Source: Terfezia claveryi
Taxonomy: Eukaryota; Ascomycota; Pezizomycetes; Pezizales; Pezizaceae
Length of the DNA: 64,000 bases
Assembly: GCA_015179025.1 (NCBI GenBank)
Contig: WHUX01000007.1
Location: 310,001-374,000 of the forward strand
Reading direction: 5' to 3'
The position numbers and the translations under genes were made by a program. Below, piece by piece: positions 60,642 through 64,000 of the stretch. The notes beneath the pieces are model-generated. The model did not search any database. It was not told the origin of the DNA and saw nothing but the letters and a program-made list of their open reading frames with translations. How positions within the stretch are numbered: the first letter of the stretch is position 1; every line of letters begins with the position of its first letter.

Positions 60642-61995
60642 ATGAATGTCCGGCCTCAAATAGCAGAATCCGGCCGCTCCAAGGCTCTCTCTGTATCTCT
60701 CAACCAGGACAATTCATGTTTTGCTGTTGGCGTTAATTCTGGGTTCTATAGTGAGACCTCCTCCCTTTTTAGAAGGGTACTAGAGCTCTAACCAAGCTTA
60801 TGGTCGCAGTATATCACTCAAACCCATGCACCCGACAGGAAGCAAAGAGTAGGCAAAATTTCTGACACCAAAGGAGGTTTAGATGCTAATGTCTCTGTTG
60901 TGAGTAGATCTGGAAGCCGGCATTGGCATTGTGGAGATGCTCGGCAGGTCGAACTTTCTGGCGCTTGTAGGGGGTGGCCGTGCGCCGAAGTTTCCCCAAA
61001 ATAAAGTATGGCAGCCTATGCCAGTGGTCTAAATAGCTCCGCATGGAATGGCGCTGCTAATACAAGGCCTACACATACATAGGTGGTGATATGGAATGAC
61101 GTCAAGGCCATCACTGCATTTTCCCTAGAGTTCCGGTCAGAGATCAAGGCGGTCAGAATATCACGATCACGGATTATTGCAGTATTGTTGAACTCGGTCC
61201 ATATTTACGCATTTTCTCAGCCACCAGAGAAGCTGCATGTCTTTGAGACCTACGATAACCCACTAGGATTATGTGCATTATCTGCAAAGACATTGGCATT
61301 CCCTGGGAGAAAAGCTGGATACCTACAACTCTTTGACCTAACCTCCGGGAACGTCACAATCATACCAGCGCATACCACACCATTGGCAGCAATTAGCATA
61401 AGCCCCAATGGCGACTTAATAGCGACCGCGTCCGAGAGGGTAAGTCACCGCCTTTGAGTGTGTACCACTTCCATAAACTTACAATCCTCTAGGGTACCCT
61501 AATAAGGGTATTCTCTACGGCAACTTCCTCCATGATTGCCGAACTCCGTCGCGGCCTCGACCACGCCACCATCTTCTCGCTAGCCATCTCCCCCTCTTCC
61601 CGCCGCCTCGCCGTAACTTCAGATAAATCCACAATCCACATCTTCGACCTCCCTTCCCTCTCCCCCTCCGCAATCCCCATCGCTACCGTCTCCTCTGAGA
61701 ATGGCAGCGGCGTAGGCATTTCCGGTTCATATGGAGACAATAAGAAATGGGGCTTCCTCAGCAAAATTCCCCTTCTACCAAAGTACTTTTCTTCCGAATG
61801 GAGCTTTGCTCATGCAACCTTCGACGGGGGGGAAGAGGATGCCTAGGCTGGACGGATGAGGATACAGTGATCTTGATTAGTGCCGGAGAGGAGGAACAGG
61901 CCAAATGGGAGAAATTTGTACTTGTTGATGGGGAGATTTCGGGAAGTTTGGAGTTGCATCGGGAGGGATGGAGGAGGTACTTGGATACAGAGTAA
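60642..61995 (+). CDS. PROPPIN beta-propeller protein, Hsv2/WDR45 type
   Basis: Exons 60642-60750, 60810-60848, 60908-61005, 61083-61439 and 61493-61995 give about 368 aa after one added base. The first blade reads [20 protein letters not shown]. The conserved block [35 protein letters not shown] is highly typical of PROPPINs. The phosphoinositide-binding motif appears as ELRRG (about residue 220) instead of FRRG, as in the Hsv2/WDR45 branch. [20 protein letters not shown] follows, and the last blade has [13 protein letters not shown]. PROPPINs bind PI3P and PI(3,5)P2 on endosomes, the vacuole and pre-autophagosomal membranes. The frame breaks at the G7 run 61826-61832: as written it stops shortly after, but with eight G it continues as [20 protein letters not shown] to a stop at 61995. 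A shorter in-phase intron there would delete the conserved WSFA segment, so I prefer the missing base. Confidence 0.85.
61826..61832 (+). other. Frame break at a G7 run in the Hsv2-like gene
   Basis: As written the frame ends after GGEEDA. One added G gives the final propeller blade ([11 protein letters not shown]) and a natural stop. Confidence 0.75.
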
Positions 61996-62324
61996 CCATT
62001 TCTTTTTTGTGTCTACGCTCATTTCAGCTTCGCTCTTTGCTGTGTTTTCTTGTCCTCTTTATTCTATATCATGGTGGGTGTATTTTGGTAACAGTTCACA
62101 GACTCCTTCACTCGGCATGGCAGACACTTACTTGCCCGTAATGATTCGACTTCGCGGCGTTTGTGATTGGGTCTTTATTTTTTCTTAATGTGTTTAATTT
62201 GGTTCAAGAGAAGATTGCATTCTTGATTTTTTCTTTTTACAGAGGAGTTATATTCATTTTTCATATTTGAAGCTACTGAAGGAGAGGTTTTTTTTTGTGT
62301 TTGTCTGTACAATGGGGGAGAGAG

Positions 62325-62404
62325 ACGGAAAGCGTATAGTTGTTTCTTACTTTAGCCCTTGTGTACGGAAAGCGTATAGATGTTTCTTACTTTAGCCCTT
62401 GTGT
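62325..62404. repeat. 40-bp tandem duplication
   Basis: Two adjacent 40-bp units, 62325-62364 and 62365-62404, differ at one base (GTATAGT versus GTATAGA). They lie in the likely 3' untranslated region of the Hsv2-like gene. Confidence 0.9.
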
Positions 62405-62567
62405 TTTTAGCCCTGGTTTGCTGGTGGAATAAGCGGCGGTATTGTGTTGGTTTTGAACTCTGGTGGGTGATTGGTATATATACCCGTTTTCGCATTGCGT
62501 TTGCGAGCAAATCAGAAGTGTACAATTAATGTTTTAGATACTTAGGCGCAATGATAGGTGGCGATGA

Positions 62568-62577
62568 AACCAGACTA
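62568..62577 (-). repeat. Short TAGTCTGG-family footprint
   Basis: AACCAGACTA only. By itself it could be chance; it is listed because of its close relatives nearby. Confidence 0.35.
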
Positions 62578-62763
62578 TGATACCAATGCCATGACCTTTC
62601 AAAACTTCTTATCGCTAGTTGAGGGTAATGCTCTGGTTGACGAAGTATTTAAGCTTGTTCATCAATAACCGCACAAACAGTGGTCCTTACTTTGCGCTAT
62701 CCTTGGGTGTGGAGGCCTAGTATCAGTGGCACCATTACGGTATCACTAAAGCGGGGGAAACAT

Positions 62764-62780
62764 TAGTCTGGTTGGCACCT
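62764..62780 (+). repeat. TAGTCTGG-family terminus, one end
   Basis: TAGTCTGGTTGGCACCT, with no recognisable partner end or flanking direct repeat. Confidence 0.55.
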
Positions 62781-64000
62781 CCGACGATAAGGCTTACAGA
62801 ACCCTTTTGGGCATGATCCGTATAGCCATAAATACTTTAGTAATGGTGGCACCAAGCGAGAACAGGCATGTGTCCTGTGATCATGAAATTGGGGTAGGTT
62901 ACAAGGGTGGCGGTTGGGTTCGTTCCCGACACCCCCCCAATTAAGTACAGAATAATGTGGCCTATCACATTCCCTCCCCTACATACAGTGAATTCAACTG
63001 CGTAAAGAAGGTCAGATTCTCTATAGTATTGCTCTCATATTGTAATTTCTATCCTGGCTCACGAAATTTTCCATGAATTTAAAGCCCTGCAAGGCTTCCT
63101 GGCTTTTCCTGGCGGAGAGGACCCAGTGAGCACACCCTGCTTCCAAATTCCGGACAGAGATATTAGGCAAAACGTGAAAGATACCCTCGTTCGTCACCCT
63201 CGAAATATATACTATCTAACAGAAAAATATGAACAGAAAGAATAGGAATAGGGCTAGATATTTTATGAAGGCAATCATGCCATAAATCTCGCCGATCGTG
63301 AAAAGATGCAGACCTAATCCCGAAACTGTAAAAGTAAAACCCCGAACACGAAAACTACCTAAAGTCCCGAGGGAATAAGCAAAGGCAAATAGAATTCACA
63401 TCAAGAGAAAAGGTGACTGTAGTATCGCGTAGTGTACTGAGGGATGCACAAGGGTCTAGCCATGGCAAGTAAGATGGAGGAACAGAAGCAAAAAGAAAGC
63501 CTCCCAAACTGCAATCAGAATGCAGTGTTAAACGACTTAAACTCCTGGGTGTGTGTGGAGAGGCAAAATTTGATGTGATGGAGGTGGTTGGGCAGTTGAA
63601 ACGGCCAAATTCGGACTATGGTGGGGTTCCGGGATATGCCTAGTTTCCAGCGAAGGAATACTCCAGGGCACTTGTATCAAAAATCCAGAGGTATAAAAAC
63701 ATTGCAGGGCATCTTTATGAACGCCGTGAAATCTTGTCCTCTATGCCGCATTTTCTCGTCCCCGCCTGTGTCGGAACCGAGTTGGTACTTTTTGTGATGG
63801 ATATCGAATATGGTATAACCCAAAGCACTACACAATCAGACGGTGATCCTGTCATCTACAGAAGATTTTAAAATCCGCCGTGAGCATGTACCCGACGCTT
63901 AATTAGGGATGACCTCGTTATGAGAGCAGCTTCGGCTTTCTGAAGGAATCCGAATCCAGTGGATGAAAAATTATGAGGTTAGTACTGAGAAAATGAAAGG

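Larger units (their letters stand above)
61996..64000. other. Window end, no gene recognised
   Basis: Contains the 3' end of the Hsv2-like gene, a 40-bp tandem duplication, two TAGTCTGG-family pieces (62568 and 62764) and about 1.2 kb with no recognisable gene. Confidence 0.45.

Noticed and set aside
1..64000. CRISPR array, bacterial operon or prophage
   Set aside because: Intron-rich genes and fungal protein families make the window eukaryotic nuclear DNA. The repeats seen are microsatellites and transposon ends, not spaced arrays.

Overview
The window looks like a nuclear contig of a filamentous ascomycete (Pezizomycotina). The evidence is spliceosomal introns of about 45-100 nt with GT..AG ends and CTNAC-like branch sites, and fungal-type proteins: a Rom2-type Rho GEF with DEP-DH-PH-CNH order, SSK1, a Cdc3/AspB septin, a Whi3/Scw1 RNA-binding protein and an Hsv2-type PROPPIN. 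Long gene-poor stretches full of degraded repeats would suit a truffle-like Pezizales genome. That placement is a guess; no marker here fixes the genus.

Layout. 0.4-5.6 kb: an OB-fold protein (-), a DUF4336 protein (-) and a MARVEL-type membrane protein (+). 6.8-10.7 kb: ROM2-like Rho1 exchange factor (-). 10.7-14.9 kb: repeat island with a 0.86-kb terminal-inverted-repeat element carrying a transposase remnant, plus degenerate direct repeats. 14.9-19.6 kb: a PKA catalytic subunit and a medium-chain acyl-CoA synthetase (both +). 20.0-23.2 kb: dynein light intermediate chain (-), divergent from the RES-complex protein Ist3 (+). 24.6-25.9 kb: Whi3/Scw1-like protein (-). 30.5-32.9 kb: SSK1 (+). 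32.9-42.5 kb: no gene recognised. 42.5-44.5 kb: Hal4/Sat4-type kinase (+). 44.5-53.7 kb: a second repeat island. 53.7-62.0 kb: membrane spermidine-synthase-like protein (-), CCDC97/DUF2052 protein (+), septin (-) and PROPPIN (+).

Several genes belong to linked stress and morphogenesis circuits: Rom2-Rho1 cell-wall integrity, PKA, the SSK1 arm of the HOG pathway, a Hal4-type kinase, Scw1 and a septin. They do not form an operon or an obvious cluster, and each appears to have its own promoter.

Two results stand out. First, a family of very short insertions (about 10-40 bp, one copy of 176 bp) begins TAGTCTGGTTGGCAC. The best-preserved copies are flanked by 9-bp direct repeats that look like target-site duplications. 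One copy is a 41-bp near-perfect palindrome made of two termini head to head. Second, four otherwise intact genes (ROM2-like, Scw1-like, CCDC97-like, Hsv2-like) each break frame at a run of 6 or 7 G/C, and in each case one extra base restores the full protein. That pattern points to systematic homopolymer under-calling rather than to four pseudogenes. Exon boundaries were worked out by hand from the sequence and family conservation; no RNA evidence was available.
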